Notes under the pieces: model-generated
The model's input: only the letters and a program-made list of their open reading frames with translations
The model's database searches: none
Told to the model about the DNA's origin: nothing
Part shown: positions 1-12,499 of the stretch, in pieces
Layout of the letters: each line of letters begins with the position of its first letter
Position numbering within the stretch: position 1 is the stretch's first letter
Position numbers and translations under genes: made by a program
NCBI RefSeq assembly: GCF_020382885.2
Contig: NC_058495.1
Coordinates: 18,830,127-18,894,126 of the forward strand
DNA: 64,000 bases
Reading direction: 5' to 3'
DNA from: Scatophagus argus
Lineage: Eukaryota > Chordata > Actinopteri > Scatophagidae

Positions 1-1900
1 TTTCATTGTACAGCCATGAGAGCAGAAATCTCAAAATGTACAAAACTGCCTGTATTGCTAAATACTGTGGTGAAGGAGTGACTTTTTCTTTGGAGAACTG
101 ATCCTTTAAGGCCCATTGATGGCCAAACCTTTTCAATATTGTGATCCATAAGGTCACCCCGATTAAAGTGACACAGACTGAATATAGATAAGTTAAAGAT
201 ATCCCCTGCCTAATAATAAGAGGGATTTATAAACTGACAAGTTGCAGACTAAATGTTTAATCATGAGGAGAGCTGTAATTTCAGTTCAGAACAATTAGTT
301 TAGTCTTTTATCATTGGAAGGGGGAGCTTTCATGCTCTACCAGGCATGAAATTAATTACAGGTTCAGTGATGTCCTGATGGGTCTTAAAGCAGTATTTCA
401 GTATTCATTTGCTCAATGTTAAGTGCTGCTTTATAGTAAACTGTGTATATCTCAGGTAAAACACTGGTGACTTTGGGCACTTTCACTGACCTCCACTTCG
501 TTGTTCCATGTTCACTGCCTTGTCCTGTGTTCCTTGTGTGTTCTTTAAATGAATACCCTGTAGAAATATGGCAGTTGATTGAAGTCCTCTCCGTTTTATG
601 AGTGGAAACAACAGATTTGTTTCTTTAATTACCTGCAGTTCATCCTTTCAGTCGAGGTTGTTAATGATATTCTGCAGATATTGAAAACAAGATAAAAACT
701 TTAGATAAAAAAGGGGTGTCAATGTCGACTGGTTTCAATGACTTAAATCAGTATTTTAGTCAGGAACAGCATCACTAACACATCACTGGTCAAGGACAGA
801 CATCACAAAGGGGTTTTTACCACAAAAGATAAAGACTTCATGTCTCAAGTGTCCACAATCTAATTCATGATGTGGCAATTCTGCCTGTTTGTGAATGGGT
901 TCATTGGTAAACTATGGGCTATATAATACATAATTCATAATTATAATTTCCCTGAAAAGTATTGTTAACCTCCTGTTCATTGTTTGACATTTATTATAAT
1001 GTGTACATTGACCCTGAGTTATGGCATAATCCTGGTCTCTCTCTAATTTTCTGACCATTGTCTTTAATATAATAAAATGACCTCCATTGCTGGCTTTTAA
1101 TTTGTGGACACTGATTAACAATGAGAAATGAAAAACCCCTGAAGGCTGTTATTTCTACAGCCTGCAGCATTTTCCAGTCTACAACAGCGGATGTACGCCT
1201 GTGTTGTAAAGATTTCTTGTTTTTGTCCCCACCTTGTGGCAGCATCAGCTGTTTACAATTTTATTTTTTATCCAGTCACTTTTTTGCTTGAGAAAGTCAT
1301 TTTTCTCCAGTGCTGCATACTGTCTTCATTTAATCCATGAGCTCTCCTTGTATATATTTTCACATTTTAAAATAAGGTTTTAGAAATATCTAGGTACACA
1401 AAACCTGCTATATTTATTCTGAATATGGTTTATTCCAACTATAGACAATATTAAAAAATACATACCTCTGTTCAGCCAGTTATCACTGGCCCACCCAGTT
1501 TCAACTGGACGATAAGAAGGTGTCTGTTCCATTGTTTTTATTTCTCCTCTATTATGTTTTGTGTCCTGGTTTATTTGCACTTGTGTGTAATATCATTACA
1601 TATTTCTTTAAAGATTCAAAAACCCAGGCAACCATGTTTTGGTGCAGCGACTTGAGTAATCTGATTTTCAAGCACTGATTCATTTCCTCCCTGCTCCATT
1701 TTGTTTCAACAGAAAGGAATATAATCAGCCTTACATTATGCAGTACGCTAGACAAACTTTTTTAAAACAGATTTAACAGTATTAAAGTCTGACAAAAACA
1801 ATCCCAGTTATTGCAGACAAAAATTAAAGTCCAAGAGTCGCACATGCCACTTGACAGTTATGAACCTTATTAAAATCATCCTGTTGCACATTCTGGCTCA
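1..1900. other. Gene-free flank downstream of nudt2
   Basis: No exon with homology or plausible splice sites is seen on either strand. The part next to the nudt2 stop is probably its 3' UTR. Minus-strand AATAAA (plus TTTATT at 1570-1575) is a possible polyadenylation signal about 325 bases past the stop. The rest is AT-rich and unremarkable. Confidence 0.4.
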
Positions 1901-2497
<597 letters not shown>

Positions 2498-3082
2498 TTA
2501 TTGTGTTAGGATTCAGTATGCACAGAAAACATAAAGGCTGCAGTGTGTGCAGTGGAGTTAATTCAGTCCTCAGTCAGTATGATCCTTTCAACTTGTGATG
2601 GCAAATTACCACTCTACCCTGGATTACAGAATAATGTTACATAGAAAAGTACTTGCAGAGTGTAATGGTATGTATGTTATTTCTTTTTTCACATTTTTGT
2701 TACTACATGAAGAGATTATTCTGCAGACAACCCTCCGTTCAACACGCGGCTCTACTGGTGAGCCAGCCAGTTAAAACAAAGTACAGCAATGTTACTTCTG
2801 ACAGGAGCCATTTAGAGCCTACCAAGATAAAATTAGCACCCTACAACTTGTGCCTGTGCTGTGACAGGTTTTACACGTTTCCACACTCATGTACAACACT
2901 GCCATTATAGTGTGGGTCACTAACCAGAGCAAAGAAACCTGTGTTATTGTGACTAGCTAGCTTGTTAACGTTACTTCTCTGCTCGCACAGATCAGTTGTC
3001 ACAAATTAAAGTGACTGAAATCAGTTTTAGTTTTCTAAAAACTACTTACTTAGTTAATACTCGAAAGTCTCAGAAAACTTAC

Positions 3083-3215
3083 AGTCTATTTGCTATCACA
3101 AGACGTGTTTGGGTGTTGGAGTTTCTCGTCGGCCGGGAGCACAGCAAAGCTCAACGGTGCACCAAGAAATGAGTCCGGTCGTCTGTGGAGACGGACTCTA
3201 ACAGTTCCGCTTTGT
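3083..3215 (-). promoter_or_regulatory. nudt2: Probable nudt2 5' UTR exon and promoter region
   Basis: A relatively GC-rich patch with a CGGCCGGGAG stretch lies about 0.6 kb upstream of the nudt2 coding exon. Read on the minus strand it ends at 3083 in a strong donor (GTAAGT). It contains no conserved coding sequence and fits a non-coding first exon. The upstream limit is a guess because no transcription start can be read. Confidence 0.4.
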
Positions 3216-3439
3216 TGAAATACTTTGACAGTAACGTTACTTACTGTTACTAGCAAAAAAAAAATATTATTACATCATTATTATATCATTTTGCAGAATG
3301 CCTATATTTAGGTGTATTATTATTTTGTACTGATATGATTAATATGTTATACTTCACATTATATTTTTTACTGTTATGTTAAAAGCAGTACAATATTTCT
3401 CTTTGACTTGTAGTACCGACGGACAATGGAAACAACAAT

Positions 3440-3525
3440 AGTATTGCAAAATTATGTTTAGGTACAGTAGCTACTTAAGTAAATGTACCTTAAAACTTTC
3501 CACTACTACTACTACTACAGCTGCA
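3440..3525. repeat. Interspersed teleost repeat fragment with a (CTA)n tract
   Basis: The text around GTACAGTAGCTACTTAAGTA, followed by ACTTTCCACTACTACTACTAC, resembles a very common teleost interspersed repeat. A related fragment in the opposite orientation lies near 33545-33680. Recognition is from memory. Confidence 0.4.
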
Positions 3526-3799
3526 GATGATGATAGTGACAGGAAATTGAATAATTTAGGGACACAAAACGGGTAAACTGATTAGGTTAAAATAACACCT
3601 ATGCCTCAATAATTAAATGTAAATAGACGCATTTGCCATGTTGGAAATCTCAATGACAGATTAAAGAAATTGTTTTATGATAAATGTACATATTTCTTCA
3701 TAATCAGATAGCTGTTGTGTCTGTGGGAGACAGATAAGAAATGTACCCAGTGTAGATAGGGCTAACTGAAAACAGCTCATATCTGAAGATAATAGAGAT

Positions 3800-3883
3800 G
3801 GAGCCTCCCTTTCTAAGCAAGCTCAGCTTTCAGCAGTACAGTTCTCCAGCTTGGCAGAGGAAACGCCGCTGCTGAATTTCAAG
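3800..3883 (+). promoter_or_regulatory. rfesd: Probable rfesd 5' UTR exon
   Basis: A short stretch ends at 3883 with AAG before the donor GTAAAG. The next acceptor (TTCTAAACAG, ending at 4882) opens the first coding exon of rfesd. This gives a non-coding first exon about 1 kb upstream of the start codon. Its 5' end cannot be placed. It faces the nudt2 first exon across about 600 bases. Confidence 0.4.
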
Positions 3884-4896
3884 GTAAAGACAAAAGCTCA
3901 CCCAAAAGACATGTTTTATTGATTATAATTTTAAATATATATATATATATGGGGAGAGGGACAGACAGACCGAGCGGATACATAAACATGATGTAACTTT
4001 TAAGGAATTGTAGCCTGTAGTTCCTCAGGGCTCACTTGTTTTGTATTGTTTTCCTGACATAAACTATTATTTTGCTTTTCTGTAGCTCCTTCCTTCATAG
4101 TATGCATTTCTCTGGGGTTTAGCCAGAGGCCTCAGGACACGTGACTTTAACAGCTACTACTACTGTGCTTACTCGCCTGTGCTCATTATTCCACTCCGCT
4201 TTACATGAATCACACTCAGATTTCCCAGCATGCAGATATTTTTGGTATACACTGACTGTCACAGAGATTACACATGGATGTAGGACTGAAGTCTCGAGAT
4301 GACCAGTTCTTTTGTACAATGATGACAGTCACATTTATATTTTATGTCACTGTGTTCAGCCCACTTGTGTCACTTCTTGTGGGTCATACATACTGTAAAC
4401 ATGAGGACGTTAACTGGGCTGCAATTTTGCATTTAGGGAACACGCAGACAAGCAAAAGAATATTATGATTCATATGTTCGATTTATTCTTAAACTAGTTA
4501 TGATGATAGATGTTAGGCATTAATATTGCAGGCCTGAGTTTGTCTGAAGGGAAGCTGATCAGTGCCAAGAAATGTCCTCCCTTGGATTCTTCAAGCCGAA
4601 GGCTCTGGAGGTGTTGTGGACTTAATTTAAGCTGACAGCTGTGATGGGAGTCTTCTACACAATAATCCCAGTAACAAATCCAAAAGCCACACTTTTCATG
4701 TGTAGTTAATCTGTAAGTTCTCTTCTTGCTGCACGACTGGCACAGATTGCAGGGTAGATGCAACCAATCTTATGATTTAGGAAAGAAAAACAACTCCTGA
4801 TTGTGTCAGTGTGTATGATGTATGTACCTATGATGAGTATGACCCAAATTAAAATGATATTTTCTGCTTCCCTTCTAAACAGCATTTAACATTGCC

Positions 4897-6651
4897 ATGG
4901 AGGACAAAGAGCAGCCCACGGGAGGGCCTCATTTTGTGGGGAAAAAGGATGAACTGATCGAAGCAAAGCGCTCTTTCAGAACATTAGAAGGTCGGGATAT
5001 ACTGGTCATTTACCACCAGGGAGTCCTCTATGCTATGGACTCTTATTGTTATCGTGAGTACAGCACTTGTCATGCTGAATCTAAAACAGCTGCTAGATAT
5101 GAGAGTGGGAGTGTGTGTGTGTGTGTGTGTTGTGACTTCATCCATATAATATGTATTGTTGTCTGTGTCAAAGTTGGCAAATGTTTACTTTCACTGAGCC
5201 AATTCAAAAACAAGTTGCTGCAGACAGAAATACTGTCATGGAACATTTAACACTGAGCTGCCTTACTTTTGTTATGCCTCAGCGCTGGTGAAAGCCGTGG
5301 CCAGGGGGCATTATGTTTTCAGGTTGCCTGTTCCAGTCTTGTGAATGCAATTTCTCTGGAAGTCCTTGAATAAATTTCTTGAAATTTGGCACAGATGTTC
5401 ACTTGGACTCTGCATTGACCTGATTACAATCTGGTGGACTAAGGTCAATGTCACTGTGACCTCACAAAACACATTTTGTGCCTATGACTTCAGAATTATT
5501 ATTATTATTGTTCCAAAATTTCATGCAAATGTCTGTTTAAAAGGATAAAACGATGATGTGAGGACATTTTAGATCCAAAAGGTCAGCCTCTCTGTGATGT
5601 TGTAATGTTCTGCAAAAACACTTTTCTGTCCATTATTCAACAGCATAACTCAGGAACAGAGTTGATTTTCCTCAGTGAAATTACACACCAGTAGACATCC
5701 AGCAGTGGTCCACCACAAGCTCATTGGTTTTGCTGATACTGAGCTTCAGACGACTGTCATTTTACCTTGTGACGAAGCTCTTTTTCAGTCCTTTGTACCT
5801 CTCTGTAAAAATAGTCTCTAAATGAAGACAGCTTGTTTCCTTAAAAGTCTACATATAATATTAGGAGTGTGGACAGACGTGGACATAAACTACAACTTTA
5901 GTGAGGAATCCATCCGCTAGGCAGCATTTCTAGCTATCCATTTTGGTATATATTATCTCTAAAGTGTGTCCAGTCAGCAAAATATTAGTGTGATGTAAAC
6001 TGCTTGCTTATTCTGCAATACACTGATCCTCTACCCTCTTGACAGATGCTGGGGGATTGCTGCAGAATGGAGACATTGAGGTGAGATTTACATTTGAGTT
6101 AAGAGATTAGAAGTTGTTGCATATTTGTATGACCCAAAAGAAAAAAGCCAAAATGCCATTTAAGTTAATGCACTGGAGCACATTAATGCTTTCCATCTGC
6201 GCTAAAAAAACGGCAACTGCTGTGCCGGGGCACAGAAGAACACTGTGATTAAGATATCAAACCTGCATCACATTATAATGTTATGCTAATGTTGAGAGGC
6301 CTAAATGACCTACACTTATTACACATGGCGTTGTTTACCTGCTTTCTTTCAACACACCAACAGGAAATTGACGGCAAGCTGTGCATAATTTGCCCAAAAC
6401 ACAAGTACAAGATCTCTCTTGCCAAAGGGGAGGGCTTATACAAGGGCACCGACCTCAGGGAAAAGCCACCTGTGCCCAGATGGTACTCCAAGGGCGTGAA
6501 GCAGCGGATCCACACTGTCACCGAGACCAACGGGGATGTCTATGTCAAGCTCTCTGAGGAAGCGTGCTGGATTGAGTCAGACTACTACCAGGGAGAGAAG
6601 GGCAAGGTGGAAAGGGAAAAAGCCGAGGCAGCTGAGAAGAAAACATCGTGA
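4897..6651 (+). CDS. rfesd: Rieske [2Fe-2S] domain-containing protein (RFESD), three coding exons
   Basis: Small soluble Rieske iron-sulfur protein; its physiological role is poorly defined in the literature I know. Coding exons are 4897-5053, 6046-6080 and 6364-6651, giving 159 residues, close to human RFESD. The first exon carries 14 bases of leader from the acceptor at 4882, and its ATG sits in a near-ideal GCCATGG context. Cluster ligands are complete: C51-Y-H53 and C74-P-K-H77. H53 is encoded across the exon 1/exon 2 junction (C|AT), so correct splicing is needed to make it. The second exon is only 35 bases. The GVKQRIHTV segment matches human closely. The C-terminus is Lys/Glu rich (about residues 140-157). 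No transmembrane segment is seen. Confidence 0.95.
5111..5130. repeat. (GT)n microsatellite
   Basis: Uninterrupted GT run in rfesd intron 1. Confidence 0.85.
5320..5545 (+). repeat. Interspersed teleost repeat in rfesd intron 1
   Basis: The run CTTGAAATTTGGCACAGATG, then CACTTGGACT and GGTCAATGTCACTGTGACCT, matches from memory a short interspersed repeat that is abundant in percomorph genomes. No terminal repeats or coding capacity are seen. The class is unknown to me. Confidence 0.55.
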
Positions 6652-6881
6652 CAGTAACGCAGAATGAGGAAAGGGTTTCTGTGGACTTTTCTTGCCTCCC
6701 CTGAGTTCCTGCAGGTTTGCATGATGACAGTAAAGGATGTCAGACATGCAGGGGGTCTTATTGTTAATGAGTTTAGGAGCTCCTATTTTATAGGAGCATA
6801 TTTTACTAACAAATTGGATCACAATGCTATTGCAATGTTACTTGTGCATGTGCCTATATTGAAATATATTGCAGTTTATTA

Positions 6882-6887
6882 AATAAA
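6882..6887 (+). other. rfesd: rfesd polyadenylation signal
   Basis: AATAAA about 230 bases after the rfesd stop, in AT-rich sequence. It is the first good signal downstream. Confidence 0.65.
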
Positions 6888-6899
6888 CTTTTTATGGAT

Positions 6900-7976
6900 A
6901 CATTTTGATTTGTGATTGTCTATTGTCAAAATGGGAAGTGGCAAGAGGGATCTAAATGCGTGCCCACGCCGGAGCGTCCCTCTGCATTTCAATACTCCTC
7001 ATGTATTATGCATGCAGTGAATGAATCAATAAGATAAAAAGGTTTATGCTGATCGATAATGTCCTCAAGTGGAAAGTCGTTGATGTAAAATATAAAGATC
7101 ATACCATAATACTGGCTACTTTTTGTAATATCATTGTCTGTTTATTCCCTCAGATAACATCAGAGAGCACTAGGGCACAGGGTGAGTAGAGTCCAGCATT
7201 TGGGATTTATGTTGTGAAATGTTTCCTGTCCACTGGCTGAAAGTTCCTCGAGCTACTGACACCACGTAGATCCCTGAGGTTGTTAAAAGGTGTGTTGACA
7301 GCAGCTTCAGACAGACACTGTGGCTGGCTGGCTCCCGGTCCTCACGGGCCCCTCTGGTGCATATTCTGATTAGAAATTCAGTTTTGTTTTGAACATTATT
7401 TTCTCATCTAAGTCTTGACAGGAAATGGAGTGTGTTTTCACAGCCTGTCAAATGAATCCTTCTTAGACATTATGTCAACGGTATCTCTTAACCTGATTTT
7501 GTTTCAGTTTGCCGTGTTGTGATTTTGAGGCGGCACTGCTTAGCGTATCACTCCTTCCTGTTCCTACTACAATTCCTATAATGCATCTTGATAACATTGT
7601 CTTCTTCTTCTGTGAAAACAGCCACGTCTTTCAAACGTCACACCTCCAATTTGTAACACAGGCTTTAATGTAATAATTGGAAAAACAAAAATTATAAAAG
7701 TGACTTTATTTATGTGGCTCCTGTGACCAAAAAAAAAAGTTGAATCATAACATATAGACATCCATAAGCCTGCTATACAAAATGTATATATTAGTTGAGT
7801 ATTTGATGTAAAGAATGAAGACAGCCTGTCACGTTCAGACTATTTCTTTGTTAGCCATAGTGAAGGCTACCAATAAAACAGCACTTGGATGTGCATGTTA
7901 AACTGTGCATGAATGGTGTTGGTCTCTGAAGCTGGCCGACAGCAAACTTACCACTCAGCTTGAAGCCTTGCCTTGT
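6900..7976. other. Intergenic sequence between rfesd and rhobtb3, left part
   Basis: No conserved exon is seen on either strand. Human SPATA9 occupies the equivalent interval, but nothing here resembles it to my reading. Confidence 0.4.
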
Positions 7977-8362
7977 GACACCACAAATCCATCCATCCAT
8001 TTTCTATACTGCTTATCCGTCAGGGTCACGGAGGGGCTGAAGCCTATCCCAGCTGACTACGGGCGAGAGGCGGGGTACACCCTGGACTGGTCGCCAGTCC
8101 AGGTCGCCAGTCAATCGCAGGGCCAACACACAAAGACAGACAACCACACACTCTCACACTCACACCTAGGGGCAATTTAGAGTAGCCAATTAACCTAATG
8201 TACATGTTTTTGGTATTGTGGGAGGAAGCCGGAGTACTCGGAGAAAACCCACGCAGGCAAACTCCACATAGAAGGGCCCAGACCGGGATTCGAACCTGGA
8301 ACCCTCTTGCTATGAGGCGACAGTGCTAACCACTGCACCACCGTGCCGCCGACACCACAAAT
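7977..8362 (-). mobile_element. tRNA-derived SINE, complete with 12-bp target duplication
   Basis: A 362-base element (7989-8350) flanked by identical copies of GACACCACAAAT at 7977-7988 and 8351-8362. Read on the minus strand it starts with a tRNA-like head: an A-box-like TGGTTAGCACT and a perfect B box GGTTCGAATCC (internal RNA polymerase III promoter). It ends in an ATGGATGGAT tail. The tail type suggests mobilisation by an RTE-like LINE, which is inference. The perfect duplication points to a fairly recent insertion. Confidence 0.85.
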
Positions 8363-9100
8363 ACAATTAAGAAATGTCCAGGACCGTGGGTTACATGAAA
8401 TGAGCACCACAGATTAACTCGCAGAGCACTTCATATAGTGAATTTTATACTCCTAAAGCAATGCGGAGACTTTTACTCACAAGCTCTCATTTGCAGTAGA
8501 TCAAGCGGAGGCCTGTTTGTTGACATGAAGAGCAGACGATCTGGGGACACCGCTTATCAGGGCTAGTACTTCATATTCCACAGGGACAATGTGACGCAGC
8601 ATGGAATCACAGTGGTGTAGGATATTCAAACCCAAGGCCTAAATATGTTGGCTTTATGCCTTGCATTATTCACAATGCCTGTGGATGAGACAGGAGTTTC
8701 TGATGAAATCTTTAGGGCTTAATTTAAGGCCTATTCTTCCCCTCAAAAGGCTCTGAAAAGCCCTGGAGTTTGTCCACGAGGGACCTCTAGGTCACATGAT
8801 CCCCTTTTATCTCGCTACAACCGACTCGCACAGCAAAACACCACCCAAAGCCACTTACACCGTCGTATATTTTCTTGCCATATCAGCGAATAGTTTTCAT
8901 CACGTGTATGTCATTAATTATTATCACACCATTACCCACGCTCACACCTCTTGGCAATCTGCTTTAGATTCCGTCTCTTTGTGAGACAAGAGACAGGCGG
9001 AAAAAACACAAGTTTTGGCACAAAAACTCCGTTAAGCAGAGGGTAAAGCTGTTGCTCTACCGCCTGCTTTGAAAGGACGAGCAACAACAGGGCAACACTG
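8363..9100. other. Intergenic sequence upstream of rhobtb3
   Basis: No coding signal or repeat that I recognise. It passes into the CpG-richer rhobtb3 promoter near 9.1 kb. Confidence 0.4.
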
Positions 9101-9199
9101 TCAATTCCTGCACGTCGACAGCGTGGTCCCTGTGAGGGCGCGTGCGTGTGTGCGTTTGGCGCGCGCTGCTTCTACGTGTGTGTGTGTGCGCGTACGTGT

Positions 9200-9209
9200 T
9201 GCTGAGTCA
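9200..9209 (+). promoter_or_regulatory. AP-1 / MAF-recognition-like site
   Basis: TGCTGAGTCA contains the AP-1 core TGAGTCA with the TGC flank that defines a TPA-type MAF half-site; the other flank is GGC rather than GCA. It lies in the rhobtb3 promoter just before the first CT tract. Binding is a prediction from the motif only. Confidence 0.35.
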
Positions 9210-9215
9210 GGCGCG

Positions 9216-9217
<2 letters not shown>

Positions 9218-9251
<34 letters not shown>

Positions 9252-9334
9252 CTCTCCAGTTGTTCTTTGCCTGTGAGACTTTGTTTTATCCGCCGACGTC
9301 ATTCATACGGTCTGGACTGAGCGGCGCGAGGCTG

Positions 9335-9379
<45 letters not shown>
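9218..9379. repeat. Two (CT)n tracts in the rhobtb3 promoter
   Basis: Pure CT runs at 9218-9248 and 9341-9379, separated by GC-rich sequence. Both are homopurine-homopyrimidine tracts. Confidence 0.85.
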
Positions 9380-9382
<3 letters not shown>

Positions 9383-9763
9383 CGCTAATTGTGCTTCCTA
9401 CCGACTGACAACTTGTTTGTCTGTTAGCGCATTGGCTGCCCATGGGCGCTGCTGCTGTTTACACACTCTGTGCTGCTCCGCCGAGCTGGGCTGTCCGGTG
9501 CGCCTCTGCGGTCGGTTCGGGACGGTATCGCGCTCCACTTTTTTATGAATGAATAACGAGACGGGGAAATGCCAGTGACTGCGAAACTCCCCAGCAGCCC
9601 GGCTCCCGGGGGGCCAGCTACCGATGAGAGGGATTAACGACGGAGCGGAGCCGCAGCTCATTGCGGAAAAGCCCGAGTCTGACTGCAGACTGGCGTGGAA
9701 ACGCACCGCGAGGGAAACGGGCTCCATAGCGTAGAGCAGCGGAACAAAACAGCGCTGACCACA

Positions 9764-11950
9764 ATGTAAGTTGCTCTGGAGAGCTGCAACTCAGTCATGG
9801 ATGTGAGCAGGAGGGGTTCCTGGTGTGGCTACATGTTTTATTATTATTATTTTGGCAGTATGTTACTGCATGTTAAATATAAATACAGCACCGAGAATAT
9901 TTCCCAAAGTGTCAGATTTATTGAAGCGTGATTCTCACTCAGGTGTAGCGTAACAAGGGGCCTTGACACGTTTCTTCTCAGTCATTTTCAGTGACATAAC
10001 GGTGATGCACTGTCTCCGTGATAGACATGAATAATAAGGACCAAAGCCTCCTCTCCCTCAGCGCTGCCTCTGGAGCACCACCACCATCATCATCATCTGC
10101 TTGTGTGCTGCTTTTCATTCAAGTCAACCAAGAGTTATCTCGCTTACAGGTCCATCCACATTGTGGCTCTGGGCAGCGAGTGCCCCGGAGGGGTCGGGCC
10201 CGGGGAGGAGATCATGGGCCAGGGGCAGCTGCAGGGAGGTCTGCTGTGGAGCTACCTGGGTCATGGAGCGCTCGTGGGACCTTGCGACCTGGAAAGCAGC
10301 CTGCACAACCCGGCCTTCATGGAGTACACCTCACGCGTCTTTGGGGATGTCACTGTGGTGGTTCGGGACTGTCCCAGCTGGGTAAGGGACTAGTATGGAT
10401 CTTTTTTGTGCAGTCATGCGTCCATCCACAATTTTCATATTACAAGTTAGTCTTGTGTTGCTTTGGCTCTTTTACTCCACATCTTCTTGCTCATGTGATA
10501 GCAAATCAGATTTGTTTTGAAGGTTAGGGCAGACCAAGATGGCAAAATAATGCCAGAGTACAGTGGTGTGACTTTGTCAGAGCATTGCCATTGTGACAGT
10601 GTGCGTCACTTCGTTGATACGTTGTTTACTTTTCACTCTGCTTCTGTTTGTCAGATGATGTACAACATTTCAAATTTCAAGGCCACTTGTCTTCCTCTGC
10701 TGATTGCTGGCATTGTAAAAAATGTCTCTATTCTCAGGAAGACGCTATTTTAATATGCACTGCACAAAAAAATGGATGAAAGAACTTTTGTTCTTAATAG
10801 CGTATGAATTTGAAATGAAAGCACTGCTATGATTTTGTAGCAGAACTGTATGCGTCCTATTATGGGGCTGTCTAATGCTGTCAGGGGTGGTGCTGGTGAG
10901 AGTCTGTCAGTCTAATTCTATGTCTTTTTGTCCCCTTTTTTTATTCAAATTGCTCAAAGCTTTCTGAAGTGTTTTTCTTCCTGTCGAATGAGTTGAGTTG
11001 GTTTAGAGTGAGCAGTTATAGTCTCACATAGGTCCTTGGGGGTAAAGTCCCAAGAGCCACACTGAGGTATTTATAATAAGGGAAACTCAGAAGGGAAGGG
11101 TTAGGGTTATCTGAGGTAAGATTCACAGTACAGGTTGCACTTCTGTGTATTGCCTTCCTCTTGTCTAACCTCTTCCTCCTCCTCCTCCTCCTCCTCTGAC
11201 CTCCTTCTGTCTCTATTTGTCGTCTCTTTCTTGACTTTTCCAGGACTTGTTGGACAGCGACTGGGCCAGCGTACGGAAAGTTCTCGAGCAGGCAGACATC
11301 CTGGTCATTAAATATTCAGTCACGGACAAGCTGGCCTTCCAGCAGGTCAGGAACGGCTACGCCCCGAGACTCCGTCCGCTCCTGAGGCACTGGGGTGTTC
11401 CTGTCATCCTGGTCGCTGTTGGGGCGCGGCTGAACGGTGAGGACGCGTTTCTTCTGTGTTTGTGTCAGAGCCGGATGGAGTTTAGTTACACCAGTGACGC
11501 TTTGACAACTGACGGTTATTGTCTTCAAGTCAACAGTCAGCTCACATGCTCCCATGCAGGAAACATAGTGAATGAAGACATTAAAGGTGCAGTTGGAGAT
11601 TCTGGAGAAGGATTGTCATCAAGTACCAATGCTTTGGTTCTGGCGTATGATCGATTGATAGTGTTCAGACCAAAAACCAGTCACAGAGTCTTGACTACCT
11701 GGGAATGAGACTCAGCAAACAGCTGGTATTCTCCTGGCCCTCCAACTGCACCTTTAAGGGTTTTTTTGTGGCTATTACAAGCCTTTGCACAACACTTAAA
11801 TACACAGTGTCATGGCTTGAAAGAGCATCAGCACCACATTAATTTGTCCCTTAGGCAGGACTAGGGTGCTTGGAGCCTGCTTAACACATCGGGAATTAAC
11901 ATGCATGTACTTTGACACTTCAGTGAGTCTGCATGTGTTTTTGTTGCTGT

Positions 11951-11985
<35 letters not shown>

Positions 11986-12445
11986 TACTGACCCCCGTTG
12001 AATCCAGATTCTGTAAACAAGCTCATCAAATGCACCAGGTTGTATTTTTAGCTTGTCTGCTCGACATACTTTGAGATCCTGTCAGCGCTCCGCTGCAGAA
12101 TGATCACAGTGTGAGTCAAGTCTTTGCCAGAGAGAGAGACAGAGAGAGAGAGAGAGGCAGAGAATGAATAGGTACCTCGACCAGAGCCCTTGTTTGTGTT
12201 TTTGTTTGTGGCTGCCATGAGTATTTTCATGCTATCCCCTCATGACTGCAGAGAATGACGACTGAGCTCCGAGCGCTTCCTGCTGCTCAACTTCAGACCA
12301 CCTAAGGCACAGCTGTGGCGGAGAGTGTGCTGCGCATTAAACCGTCGCTGAACGCAGGAGCGCAGACAGATTTATCCAAGGGCACGCACACTCTCTCACG
12401 CACACAAACATACCACTGATATGCCAAGTCACTGCCTGTCAGACG

Positions 12446-12499
<54 letters not shown>

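Larger units (their letters stand above)
9105..9765 (+). promoter_or_regulatory. rhobtb3: rhobtb3 CpG-rich promoter and first exon
   Basis: CpG- and GC-rich compared with its surroundings, and ending in a GTAAGT donor after base 9765. The last two bases of the exon, AT, form the first two letters of the rhobtb3 start codon. It contains two long CT tracts (9218-9248 and 9341-9379) and a TG/CG-rich run. The transcription start is probably between or after the CT tracts, but this cannot be fixed by reading. Confidence 0.6.

Noticed and set aside
4494-4763. Minus-strand cysteine-rich open frame (CNLCQSC ... CGFWICYWDYC)
   Set aside because: It faintly recalls the zinc-binding tail of piggyBac-type transposases, but cysteine spacing does not fit, there are no inverted ends or other transposase parts, and it lies in an rfesd intron.
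8195-8410. Open frame of 71 codons on the minus strand
   Set aside because: It runs through the tRNA-like head of the SINE; frames like this recur in such repeats and are not genes.
6900-9100. spata9 expected between rfesd and rhobtb3
   Set aside because: No exon resembling it could be recognised on either strand; only a SINE and unremarkable sequence are seen.
9069-9320. Open frame in the rhobtb3 promoter
   Set aside because: Composed of CT and TG repeats translated as Leu/Ser and Val/Cys; no homology.
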